Assembly (NCBI GenBank): GCA_038247995.1
Contig: JBBRUG010000007.1
Span: 1 to 43,816, forward strand
DNA length: 43,816 bases
Reading direction: 5' to 3'
Source of the DNA: JBBRUG01 sp038247995
Lineage (GTDB): Bacteria; Chloroflexota; Chloroflexia; Chloroflexales; Chloroflexaceae
Below, one piece after another: positions 13,177 to 20,434 of the stretch; the stretch's first letter is position 1; each line of letters starts with the position of its first letter. Below the pieces are notes generated by a model that was not told the DNA's origin, ran no database searches, and saw nothing but the letters and a program-made list of their open reading frames with translations. Position numbers and translations under genes: made by a program.

Positions 13177-13809
13177 ATGCAGATCTCTCGCCCGCAATCT
13201 TTGTTCTCAATCAGTAGTCTGATCCGTTACAGCGGGATTGGGCTGCTCCTCCTGCTGCTCACCGCATGTCACCAGGACATGTACAACCAGCCCAAGCTTC
13301 AGACGTACGAACCGAGCAGCTTTTTTGCCGATGGGCGTGCGTCGCGGCCGGTTGTGCCGGGAACAGTTGCAGTTGGCCAGGCGCAAACCGACGAATATCT
13401 CTACACCGGCTTCGTCGATGGCGTTGCGGGCGACGTCATGCCCTTTCCGGTAACAAGAGATCTGCTGGTGCGCGGCCAGGAACAGTACACGATCTTTTGC
13501 GCCGTCTGCCATGGAAACGCCGGTTTTGGCCGCAGCATGATCGCTCAGCGCGGCGGTATCGTGCCGGCGAATTTCCATCAAGATCGCCTGCGCGAGGCGT
13601 CGGTTGGGCATTTCTTTAATGTCATCTCGAATGGCGTCTATCGCGGCGACCCGGCGAATGACGGGTATCAGTCGATGTATGGCTATGCCTCGCGCATTAC
13701 GGCCGAGGATCGCTGGGCAATCGCGGCATATATGCGCGCACTCCAGTTGAGCCAGAATGCAACGCTCGACGATGTACCACCCGAGCAGCGCGATCAACTT
13801 GGTCGGTAG
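13177..13809 (+). CDS. actE: Alternative complex III subunit ActE, monoheme cytochrome c lipoprotein
   Basis: ActE is a periplasmic monoheme cytochrome c that accepts electrons from ActA or hands them to the soluble carrier. The frame is open from 12943, but ATG at 13177 has AAGGA at a good distance and gives a lipoprotein signal ending in LLLLLLTAC (lipidated C31). That favours a 210-aa product. The heme site is CAVCH at residues 108-112, with Met-containing SMYGYASRI near 167-175 supplying a possible axial Met. Membrane tethering by a lipid at C31 matches the known lipid-anchored ActE. Confidence 0.92.
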   Translation: MQISRPQSLFSISSLIRYSGIGLLLLLLTACHQDMYNQPKLQTYEPSSFFADGRASRPVVPGTVAVGQAQTDEYLYTGFVDGVAGDVMPFPVTRDLLVRGQEQYTIFCAVCHGNAGFGRSMIAQRGGIVPANFHQDRLREASVGHFFNVISNGVYRGDPANDGYQSMYGYASRITAEDRWAIAAYMRALQLSQNATLDDVPPEQRDQLGR

Positions 13810-13866
13810 GCGGGTAAACGTTGTGTGCGCCTTAGTCGGCGTGCGCCTGACTTCAAAGGCTTTCTG

Positions 13867-15150
13867 ATGGCGACAACAACTATTCCAACCACGCGCCTTC
13901 CGCAACTGAGCCGACTCCAATCAGTTGGTATCGTCGCGGCCGCAGTGGGGCTCGTAGCCTTGCTGGCCAGTTATTTCCTGGCTGGGCCTGAGGCGTTCTT
14001 CCACGCCTATCTGTTCGGCTATTACTTCGTCTTCGCCCTGCCGCTCGGCTGTCTCGCCACACTGATGATCCATCACCTGATGGGTGGCGGTTGGGGTGTG
14101 GCGGTACGCCGGATGCTCGAAGCCGGCACGCTGACGATCCCGGTCTTCGGCTTACTCGCCATACCGATCATCCTGGCCATGTTCAACGAGACGGCGCAGG
14201 CGCTCGGGCTCAGCCACTCGATCTTTGAGTGGGCGGTGCCGGAGGTGATTACGCCCGGCAGCCCCGAGTTCGACCCGATTATCGCCCACAAGGTGCCCTG
14301 GCTCAGTCCAATCTGGGTGACGGCACGCCTGGTGATCTTCTTCGTGATTTGGTCGGGTTTGGCCTGGCTGCTGCGCTCGCGCTCACTTCAACAGGATCGT
14401 GCACCGAGCCGCGCACTCAAAGATCGGCTGTCGCAAATCAGTGGCTTCGGGACCGCGCTGTTTGTCGTCACCGTGACGTTCTTCAGCTTTGATGTTTCGA
14501 TGTCGCTCGATCCGCATTGGTTCTCAACGATCTACGGCGCGCACTATATCGTTAATGCCGCACTGATCACGCTCTCGTTCAGCATCCTGGTGCTTACGCT
14601 GATCCGCCGTTCGCCGGTGATCGCGGACAATGTGCCGACAAAGCCCATCCACGACCTGGGTAAGCTTATTTTTACCTTTACGGTGCTGTGGACGTACATG
14701 TCGTTCAGCCAGTTCGTAATTATCTGGGCCGGTGATGTCGCCGAATTTACGCCCTGGTATCTTGATCGAATCAGCGGCGGCTGGCTCTATCCCATCCTGT
14801 TCCTGATGGGCTTCCAGTTCTTCTTCCCGTTTTTTATTTTGCTGTTCCGCACCAACAAGCGCAATCTGACCCCGTTGGCCTGGATGGCCGGATGGATCTT
14901 GATCATGCGCTTCATCGATATAAGCTGGATTATGCTGCCTTACTTCCACGAAACAGTGGGTGAGGCAGTCGCAACCTGGAGCAATATCGTCGCACCGATC
15001 GGACTCGCAGGTATTTTCCTGGCGCTCTTCGCCTGGAATGTGCAGAAGGTGCCACTCTTGCCCGGCAACGATCCGGAGATGATGGCACTGTACCTGGCTC
15101 AGCAATACGAGCACCACGCTGAAGATAACGCTGCTGGAGGGCACCACTAA
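13867..15150 (+). CDS. actF: Alternative complex III subunit ActF, NrfD-related membrane protein
   Basis: ActF is the second large polytopic membrane subunit of alternative complex III, distantly related to ActC. About ten hydrophobic helices are visible, from LQSVGIVAAAVGLVALLASY to LAGIFLALFAW. Signature stretches include LDPHWFSTIYGAHYIVNAA and MSFSQFVIIWAGDVAEFTPWY. A GTG at 13825 could start the frame, but ATG at 13867 has AAAGG seven bases upstream and begins in the hydrophilic leader MATTTIPTTRLPQL, so 427 aa is preferred. The His/Glu-rich C-terminus (EHHAEDNAAGGHH) is cytoplasmic or periplasmic by topology. Its stop overlaps the actG start by one base. Confidence 0.92.
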   Translation: MATTTIPTTRLPQLSRLQSVGIVAAAVGLVALLASYFLAGPEAFFHAYLFGYYFVFALPLGCLATLMIHHLMGGGWGVAVRRMLEAGTLTIPVFGLLAIPIILAMFNETAQALGLSHSIFEWAVPEVITPGSPEFDPIIAHKVPWLSPIWVTARLVIFFVIWSGLAWLLRSRSLQQDRAPSRALKDRLSQISGFGTALFVVTVTFFSFDVSMSLDPHWFSTIYGAHYIVNAALITLSFSILVLTLIRRSPVIADNVPTKPIHDLGKLIFTFTVLWTYMSFSQFVIIWAGDVAEFTPWYLDRISGGWLYPILFLMGFQFFFPFFILLFRTNKRNLTPLAWMAGWILIMRFIDISWIMLPYFHETVGEAVATWSNIVAPIGLAGIFLALFAWNVQKVPLLPGNDPEMMALYLAQQYEHHAEDNAAGGHH

Positions 15151-15470
15151 TGAGCTACCGCCCCCGCACCCCGGAGTATGCTTCGCAACAGCAGGCTCTC
15201 CCAAGCGCGCGCCGGATTATGGTCGCGATGCTCGTTACATTTGTAATTGTCAGCTTCCTGGTGCTCTTCGCCGGGCGCATACCTGTGACGCCGCAGCCGC
15301 AGTTCCCGGAAGGGATCAACTATCGCCAGTATACGCAAGAGGCCGACGTGCTGCTAAGCAGCTACGGCAATACGCTCGAAGGTCGGGTGCATATCCCGAT
15401 CGATCGGGCGATGGACCTTATTGTTGAGCGTGGCCTTCCCCTACGCGATGATCCCAGCGCGACACCGTAA
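15150..15470 (+). CDS. actG: Alternative complex III small subunit ActG
   Basis: This 106-aa protein has a single membrane helix (about residues 24-45, MVAMLVTFVIVSFLVLFAGR) and a short soluble C-terminal part (INYRQYTQEADVLLSSYGN). Its position at the end of the act operon and its size match ActG, the small subunit described in Chloroflexus alternative complex III. The start is a TAATG overlap with the actF stop, with GGAGGG upstream. Assignment rests mostly on context and topology, since the protein has few diagnostic residues. Confidence 0.78.
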   Translation: MSYRPRTPEYASQQQALPSARRIMVAMLVTFVIVSFLVLFAGRIPVTPQPQFPEGINYRQYTQEADVLLSSYGNTLEGRVHIPIDRAMDLIVERGLPLRDDPSATP

Positions 15471-15478
15471 ACCTAGAA

Positions 15479-15610
15479 CACTGAGCAACGAACTGAATAC
15501 CTGAAGCACTGAGCCGCGTGGCTCGCTACGCTCGCGTCGTCCCACATCCAGGCTCACTGAGCAGCCAACTGAATACCTGAAGCACTGAGCCGCGTGGCTC
15601 GCTGCGCTTG
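15479..15610. repeat. Two 76-bp-spaced copies of a CACTGAGC repeat
   Basis: A unit of about 56 bp occurs at 15479-15534 and again at 15555-15610, offset by 76 bp. Each copy holds the words CACTGAGCA, AACTGAATACCTGAAG and CACTGAGCCGCGTGGCTCG. The same words recur at 33735-33800 and, in part, in the array at 1-176. The unit lies between actG and the operon terminator and does not code. Confidence 0.85.
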
Positions 15611-15646
15611 TGCCTATGGCTAGAGGCGGCAGGTCAGAACAATCCC

Positions 15647-15687
15647 TCCAAGCCTGTCGTGCATACGGCAGGCTTGGATTGTGTTTG
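15647..15687 (+). terminator. Rho-independent terminator of the act operon
   Basis: TCCAAGCCTGTCG (15647-15659) pairs with CGGCAGGCTTGGA (15666-15678) with a 6-nt loop and one G-U pair, a 13-bp stem. It is followed by TTGTGTTTG. The T-tract overlaps the -35 box of the next gene. Confidence 0.85.
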
Positions 15688-15713
15688 CAACATCGGCGTA
15701 GCATTGCTAGAAT
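15685..15713 (+). promoter_or_regulatory. Promoter of the rhodanese gene
   Basis: TTGCAA (15685-15690), a 17-nt spacer and TAGAAT (15708-15713). The ATG at 15720 lies six bases after the -10 box, where transcription itself should start, so the mRNA is probably leaderless. Confidence 0.65.
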
Positions 15714-15719
15714 ACTCTT

Positions 15720-16274
15720 ATGCTTGAACAAGACTCACAAACGCCCACCCGTAGCCAGCCGGCCTGGTTATTGCCTGTGCTGGTTGGTGTACTCGTTGCC
15801 CTTGCCGCCCTTGTCGCCGTTGTGCTCACAAGCGGCGTGCCGGCCATGGTCACCCCCGCACCCGCTGCTCCTGTAGCTGCCCCTGTCGTTGAGGCGCCAC
15901 CGGTTACTGCCGATGAGGCTCTACCGAACACGCACGGCGGTCTTGACCCGGACGGGCCAGCGGTTGACGAAATTACTGTCGCCGATGCGCGGGCGCGTTT
16001 TGACGCCGGTACAGCCATCTTCGTCGACATGCGGGCCGGTACCGACTTTACCGCCGGCCATATCCCCGGCGCGCTTACAATCACTTCGGCTGATCTCGAT
16101 AGCCGCCTGCGCAGCCTACCCCCCGGCGCGGTGATCATTGCCTATGGCGACGCCACTCGCCCCGAGTCGGGCCGGCGCGGCGCGCAGATCTTTATGGAAC
16201 TTGGTTATCCGCAAGTTATCGCACTTGCCGAAGGGTTTCAGGGCTGGCAGGCCGGCGGGAACCCCGTCGAGTAG
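15720..16274 (+). CDS. Membrane-anchored rhodanese-like protein lacking the catalytic cysteine
   Basis: This 184-aa protein has one N-terminal membrane helix (about residues 16-37), an Ala/Pro/Val linker (41-65), and a rhodanese domain (about 84-180). The CH2A-like motif is clear: FVDMRAGTDFTAGHIPGALTI (101-121). The active-site loop reads VIIAYGDATRPESGRRGA: the position normally held by the persulfide cysteine is G143. It is therefore probably not a sulfurtransferase but an extracytoplasmic binding or regulatory rhodanese fold. It follows the act operon terminator and has its own promoter. The partner is unknown. Confidence 0.83.
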   Translation: MLEQDSQTPTRSQPAWLLPVLVGVLVALAALVAVVLTSGVPAMVTPAPAAPVAAPVVEAPPVTADEALPNTHGGLDPDGPAVDEITVADARARFDAGTAIFVDMRAGTDFTAGHIPGALTITSADLDSRLRSLPPGAVIIAYGDATRPESGRRGAQIFMELGYPQVIALAEGFQGWQAGGNPVE

Positions 16275-16324
16275 ATCGCAGGCCGCAGACAAAGCCTTCG
16301 CATAGGATCCAATAAGCAGGAGCT

Positions 16325-16585
16325 ATGACGAGTGATCGATCACCGCGACTTGCATTGATCATGAGCGCTCTGCCATTGCGGCTGGGGCTTCGGATCCTAG
16401 AGGTTAGGTGCGGTCCGGGCGCTGCAGCGCGGGATGTCGCTAAGCGCATCGGCAATGGGCGTGTGCTGGGCAGCGACCGTTCAGCCAAAGCAATCGCCCA
16501 GGCCATAGCGGGTTCGGAAAGTGCCTCGGCATCTGGCCGATTGACCTTTCGCCAGCTTCGGCTTACTGGCGGCGCCCAGCGCTAG
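16325..16585 (+). pseudogene. Truncated SAM-dependent methyltransferase remnant
   Basis: An 86-aa frame with AGGAG upstream of its ATG encodes only the start of a class I methyltransferase: LRILEVRCGPGAAARDVAKR followed by VLGSDRSAKAIAQA. These correspond to motif I and the end of strand beta-2. The first motif-I glycine (E-x-G-x-G-x-G) appears as Arg (EVRCGPG). After FRQ the frame runs into unrelated residues and stops, and the tail overlaps the 3' end of murJ. A whole enzyme would be about 200 aa or more, so this is read as a decayed or deletion-truncated gene. It may still be translated. Confidence 0.7.
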
Positions 16586-18146
16586 AGCGATTAAGCCGCG
16601 CCCGCACCGCTGATGTAAAGAAGCCTAGCGCCTCCAGGCGTAACGCGGCACTCAAGCCCAGGTAGAGCAGCGCACCGCTGCCGCCCGCAAGCGCGACTTG
16701 CACCAGCACCGGCAGATCGCCTAACAGCAGCGCACCGCCCCACACCACCAGCGCCATCAGGCCGCTCGCCAGCAACCCCTTCAGTACAGCCTCGCCGAGC
16801 CGCTGCCCGCCCAGTGGCACCACCCGCGTCAGCAGCCAATACGTAATCAGCGCATGGCCGATCCACTGCGCCGAGTTGCCGACCACCAGCGCCAGAAAGC
16901 CCAACTCGGTCAGAAAGAGCAACGGAAGCGCAGCCAGTAAGTAACAGAGGATCGCGGCGCCCTGAATGAGGTTGGGCGTGAGGGTATTCTTACGTGCATA
17001 GAAGGCAAAGATCAGCACCTGGTCGATCGCGGCGGCAGGCAGGCCGGGTAGATAGAGCAGCAGCGCTGTGGCAGTAATTGCGGTGTCGGCGGCACTAAAA
17101 GCGCCGCGTTCAAGCAAGAGTTGGGTGATCGGCAGGGCCAATGCCGCCAGACCCGCCGTTGCCGGCAACACCAGCAGCAATACCACCTTCAGCCCCATCG
17201 CCAATGTCGAACGAAAAGCGTCTTCATCGGCCGTAGCGCTCTGGCGCGCCAGCGTCGGCAGCACGGCCAGGGCCACGGCAGAGGCCACCAGGCCCAGCGG
17301 AAATTGCACCAGGGTTGTTGCGTAGCGCATTGTGGCCAGCGCCGCCGGGAAGCCCGAGGCGAGCCAGCGATCGATTACCGTGCCAAGAATCGAGAAACCA
17401 ATCCCGAGCGCAACCGGCCCATAGAGGAGTAGAATGCGGCGCACCGCTGGATGTTCGAGGCTAAAGCTGGGCCGCAGGCGCGCTCCGCGTAGCCCCGGCA
17501 ACTGAACGCAGACCTGGCCTGCCGCGCCGATCAGCGCGCCGGCCGCCATAGCTGTTGGCCCTAACCTATCGGCGAACAGCACAATGCCAAGGATCATCCC
17601 GGCGTTGAAGGTAGCCCCAACAAAAGCCGGAAGCAGAAAGCGGCGCTGCGCATGCAAGATCGCCGTGGTGAGTCCCGAGACACCCATCAGCAACACAGCG
17701 GGCATCAGCAGGCGCACCAGCGGCACGGCCAGCGCTTGCAGTTCAACCTGCTCTGGTCGCGCCAGCAACCCCACGACAAACGGCGCTTGCCAGAGCATCA
17801 GCGCCGTGAGTGCGACCAGAGCCGCCAATGCTATACTGATCACGGCCGAGGCTACCCGCCAAAAGTCATCGCGATCTTCTTCCACTAGTTCGCTGAAAAC
17901 CGGCACCAACGCAGCACTCACCGCCCCATTGATCAACATATCGTAAACCGTATTGGGTACGGTCCACGCAAGCTGAAACGCGTCTACTTCTAGCCCGCGC
18001 CCAAAGAAATAGGCAATTGTTGGTTCGCGCACGAGGCCCAGCAGACGGCTGGCCACATTGCCCAAACTAATGAGCAGCGCCGCAACCGCGACGCTGCGCA
18101 TAGCACTGGATGGAGCTATAGATGAGTCAGACTGCGGAGCAGACAT
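16563..18146 (-). CDS. murJ: Lipid II flippase MurJ (MviN family)
   Basis: This integral membrane protein of the MOP superfamily would flip lipid-linked peptidoglycan precursor across the membrane. The N-terminal family signature is visible (ISLGNVASRLLGLVREPTIAYFFG ahead of VDAFQLAWTVPNTVYDMLINGAVSAALVPVFSEL). About 14 hydrophobic helices follow. The frame is open from a GTG at 18194, but that start lies within the terminator hairpin of the upstream gene, so ATG at 18146 (MSAPQSDSS, 527 aa) is preferred. No strong ribosome-binding site is seen. With the LytR-CpsA-Psr gene upstream it suggests a cell-envelope cluster. The 3' end overlaps the methyltransferase remnant on the other strand by 23 bp. 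Confidence 0.88.
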   Translation of the reverse strand: MSAPQSDSSIAPSSAMRSVAVAALLISLGNVASRLLGLVREPTIAYFFGRGLEVDAFQLAWTVPNTVYDMLINGAVSAALVPVFSELVEEDRDDFWRVASAVISIALAALVALTALMLWQAPFVVGLLARPEQVELQALAVPLVRLLMPAVLLMGVSGLTTAILHAQRRFLLPAFVGATFNAGMILGIVLFADRLGPTAMAAGALIGAAGQVCVQLPGLRGARLRPSFSLEHPAVRRILLLYGPVALGIGFSILGTVIDRWLASGFPAALATMRYATTLVQFPLGLVASAVALAVLPTLARQSATADEDAFRSTLAMGLKVVLLLVLPATAGLAALALPITQLLLERGAFSAADTAITATALLLYLPGLPAAAIDQVLIFAFYARKNTLTPNLIQGAAILCYLLAALPLLFLTELGFLALVVGNSAQWIGHALITYWLLTRVVPLGGQRLGEAVLKGLLASGLMALVVWGGALLLGDLPVLVQVALAGGSGALLYLGLSAALRLEALGFFTSAVRARLNRSSAGRRQ

Positions 18147-18160
18147 CGCAATAAAACCAT

Positions 18161-18185
18161 AAAGACGCCCCAGCGGAGCGTCTTT
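18161..18185 (-). terminator. Terminator between the LCP gene and murJ
   Basis: AAAGACGC (18161-18168) and GCGTCTTT (18178-18185) form an 8-bp stem with a 9-nt loop. On the minus strand it is followed by a T-rich stretch (TGGTTTTATT) and lies downstream of the LCP stop codon. Confidence 0.65.
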
Positions 18186-18208
18186 GCAAAGCACACTGAA
18201 ACACGTAA

Positions 18209-19321
18209 TTACTCGCCGCCGGCGGCCGAAACTGTATCGCCGATAAACTGGCTGCGAATGCGGCGTAAAGCCGTGGGCTCGACAGCAAAGGTAGCCGGCG
18301 GGCGCAATTCAATGATCGTTTTATTGTCGATCGCATACCGCTGCACATCAGCGGCGCTCAGGCCACGCGCAAAGTTTGCGGCTTCGAGCATTGTGCCATG
18401 ATCAAGATCGGTGCGGACATAACCCCGCAGCGCGCCGGTATAATCGTCCAGACTGGTAAGTTGTTGCAATAAACCCCGCTCACGCACCCGATCAAAAATC
18501 GCCATCAAGACAACCTGTTGGCGCTGGTTGCGCCCAAAATCGCTATCGGCGTGGCGCGTGCGTGCATAGACCAATGCCCGCTCGCCGTCCATCAACTGCG
18601 GGCCGGTGCGGAAACGCACTTCCACTGTGTTGTAATCATCAGTGGGGTATGCCGGGTCATAGATCGCCTCCGGCACATCGATCCGGATGCCGCCTAGCTG
18701 ATCGATCAGTGTCTCAAAGCCTTGAAAGTTAATCAGAATAAAATGATCAACTTCGATATCGAGCAACTTACCGACAGTTGCCTTCACAAGCGCTGCACCG
18801 CTACCGGGGCCATAATTACGTTCACCCCGACCATACGCCGCATTGATCCGCCCTTCGCCGCCCGTCGGATAGCTTACCCAGAGATCACGCGGAATACTGA
18901 GCATACTCACCCGCCCGGTGTCGCGGTTGAGCCGCACAACAACGATCGCATCAGTACGCGTGGGATCTTCATCGCCGGGCCGAGCATCAGTGCCGAGCAG
19001 CACAATATTCAGCGTCGGGCTACTGAGGCTCGGGGCACCCTCAAGCGAGGGCTGCGCCGTTGCCTGAGGCAACTGAACGCCTGGTTGCGGTTCAATCGTG
19101 GTTTCGTTCGACGGTGAACGCGCATCCGAGGCTGTTTGAAGAAGATCAGCAGCGGCCAAGCTATCGGTAGGCAGCGGGATTGCTGCCGGTGTAACGATCA
19201 TTGAATTGATGTCGTCTAAAGCCTGTCGCCATTCGTAGGCAAGGCGCAGCAGCATGGCTGTCGCCAGTAGACTGACAATGATAAAGGCGCTAAGAACATG
19301 GCGCCGACTTGGAATGGGCAT
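18209..19321 (-). CDS. LytR-CpsA-Psr (LCP) family glycopolymer transferase
   Basis: LCP proteins attach glycopolymers to peptidoglycan, or otherwise process undecaprenyl-linked polymers, outside the membrane. This 370-aa protein has an N-terminal signal anchor (about residues 9-27), a Thr/Pro/Ser-rich linker, and the LCP core: VLLGTDARPGDEDPTRTDAIVVVRLN, VSMLSIPRDLWVSYP, GRINAAY, and later FETLIDQLGGIRIDVP, GERALVYARTRHADSDFGRNQRQQ. The Arg and Asp clusters that bind pyrophosphate lipid are present. On the minus strand a TATAGT box (19371-19366) lies about 45 bp upstream of the start. GGAGG sits only one base before the ATG, so the start context is odd. A terminator separates it from murJ. 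Confidence 0.9.
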   Translation of the reverse strand: MPIPSRRHVLSAFIIVSLLATAMLLRLAYEWRQALDDINSMIVTPAAIPLPTDSLAAADLLQTASDARSPSNETTIEPQPGVQLPQATAQPSLEGAPSLSSPTLNIVLLGTDARPGDEDPTRTDAIVVVRLNRDTGRVSMLSIPRDLWVSYPTGGEGRINAAYGRGERNYGPGSGAALVKATVGKLLDIEVDHFILINFQGFETLIDQLGGIRIDVPEAIYDPAYPTDDYNTVEVRFRTGPQLMDGERALVYARTRHADSDFGRNQRQQVVLMAIFDRVRERGLLQQLTSLDDYTGALRGYVRTDLDHGTMLEAANFARGLSAADVQRYAIDNKTIIELRPPATFAVEPTALRRIRSQFIGDTVSAAGGE

Positions 19322-19441
19322 ACCTCCAGCACTCCGTTATAGGGATTTGGCGCGAGGCCCGGTCTACTATACCACATGATGAATAGGCCTCAAAAACGCC
19401 AACCCTGGCTTTACCTGATTGGGGCCTGAGATTAGCGTGAA

Positions 19442-20263
19442 CTACGCCTGGATCAAACCTACATCGCCACTACTGACCCGCTGGATCTGACCAGAGGCGT
19501 CACGGACAAGTAATGCCCCGCTGGCATCGACATCCTCGGCTACACCATGGAGAACACCAGTGGCAAGTTCAATCGTCACCGGCGCGCCGAGCGTTCGCAG
19601 TCGGGAGCGCCAGGCGGTGAAGAGTTCCACTGTGTCGCCGGCTTCAAGCCGGGTATACCAGGCATCGAGCCGTTGGAGCAGCACGCGCAAGAGCGCCAGC
19701 CGACTAATTGGCTGCCCAGTAGCCTGCTGTAAGCTTGTCGCCGGATAACGGGTTAATTCCGGCGGCGGTGCGGCACTGATATTGACGCCAATCCCAATCA
19801 CCACTGAACTCAGTTGGCGCCCATCTGATTGTGTCTCTAGCAAGATCCCTGCCACTTTGGCCCAAGCCGTAGCGCCCGGGGCGGCAGGCACAAGCAGGTC
19901 ATTAGGCCATTTCAGGCCCGACGGCACGCCCTGGGCCTCAACCGCCTCGCATAAGGCCACACTAGCTAGTTGCACTAAGGCGGTAGCCTGGGCCGGCGCC
20001 AACCACGTTGGGCGTAAGGCCAGCGACATTAGCAGTGCGCTTCCCGCCGGTGCCAGCCAACGCCGACCTTGCCGACCACGCCCCGCAGTCTGTTCTTCCG
20101 CTACCACCAGCAGCGCCACTTCAGCCGAGGCAGCCGTTGCCAACCACTCACGGGCCAGATCCATCGTTGAGTCAACCTGCTCGTAGCAGTGGATCGCGCC
20201 CGGAAGTGTTGTTGTGCGAAGATCGCGTCCAATAGACGTTGGATCTAGTACTTCATGTTTCAT
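19442..20263 (-). CDS. birA: Biotin-[acetyl-CoA-carboxylase] ligase, monofunctional
   Basis: This 273-aa enzyme would activate biotin with ATP and attach it to the biotin carrier protein of acetyl-CoA or related carboxylases. The active-site motif GRGRQGR is at 61-67, followed by WLAPAGSALLMSLALRP, and KWPNDLLV is at 118-125. The small C-terminal domain is recognisable (GVLHGVAEDVDASGALLVRD). There is no N-terminal helix-turn-helix, so it is a class I ligase without repressor function. On the minus strand a perfect TATAAT (20277-20272) ends eight bases before the ATG, implying a leader of about two bases; no good -35 box is seen. Confidence 0.92.
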   Translation of the reverse strand: MKHEVLDPTSIGRDLRTTTLPGAIHCYEQVDSTMDLAREWLATAASAEVALLVVAEEQTAGRGRQGRRWLAPAGSALLMSLALRPTWLAPAQATALVQLASVALCEAVEAQGVPSGLKWPNDLLVPAAPGATAWAKVAGILLETQSDGRQLSSVVIGIGVNISAAPPPELTRYPATSLQQATGQPISRLALLRVLLQRLDAWYTRLEAGDTVELFTAWRSRLRTLGAPVTIELATGVLHGVAEDVDASGALLVRDASGQIQRVSSGDVGLIQA

Positions 20264-20271
20264 ATCGGTTT

Positions 20272-20277
20272 ATTATA
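20272..20277 (-). promoter_or_regulatory. -10 box of birA
   Basis: TATAAT on the minus strand ends 8 nt before the birA ATG. No convincing -35 element lies at 16-18 nt spacing. Confidence 0.45.
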
Positions 20278-20330
20278 GCTGAGTCGGCGCCGCCTGGTTC
20301 GCGAATTCTGCTATGATACGCGCCAATGTA

Positions 20331-20385
20331 GGACTCAGGATTCAGGATTCAGAAGGCAGCATGGCAGATCCTGAATCCTGAGTCC
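20331..20385. repeat. Inverted repeat with GGATTCAG words upstream of the amt fusion gene
   Basis: GGACTCAGGATTCAGG (20331-20346) and CCTGAATCCTGAGTCC (20370-20385) are perfect 16-bp inverted arms with a 23-nt loop. They are followed by TGACTTCTGACTTCTGACC and a run of T (20405-20409). It lies between divergent genes, so it is either a dispersed element or a structured leader of the downstream mRNA. The word family recurs at 43407-43427 and, more loosely, at 25534-25584. Confidence 0.8.
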
Positions 20386-20434
20386 TGACTTCTGACTTCT
20401 GACCTTTTTATCCACGGCGAGGAATGCACCAACC

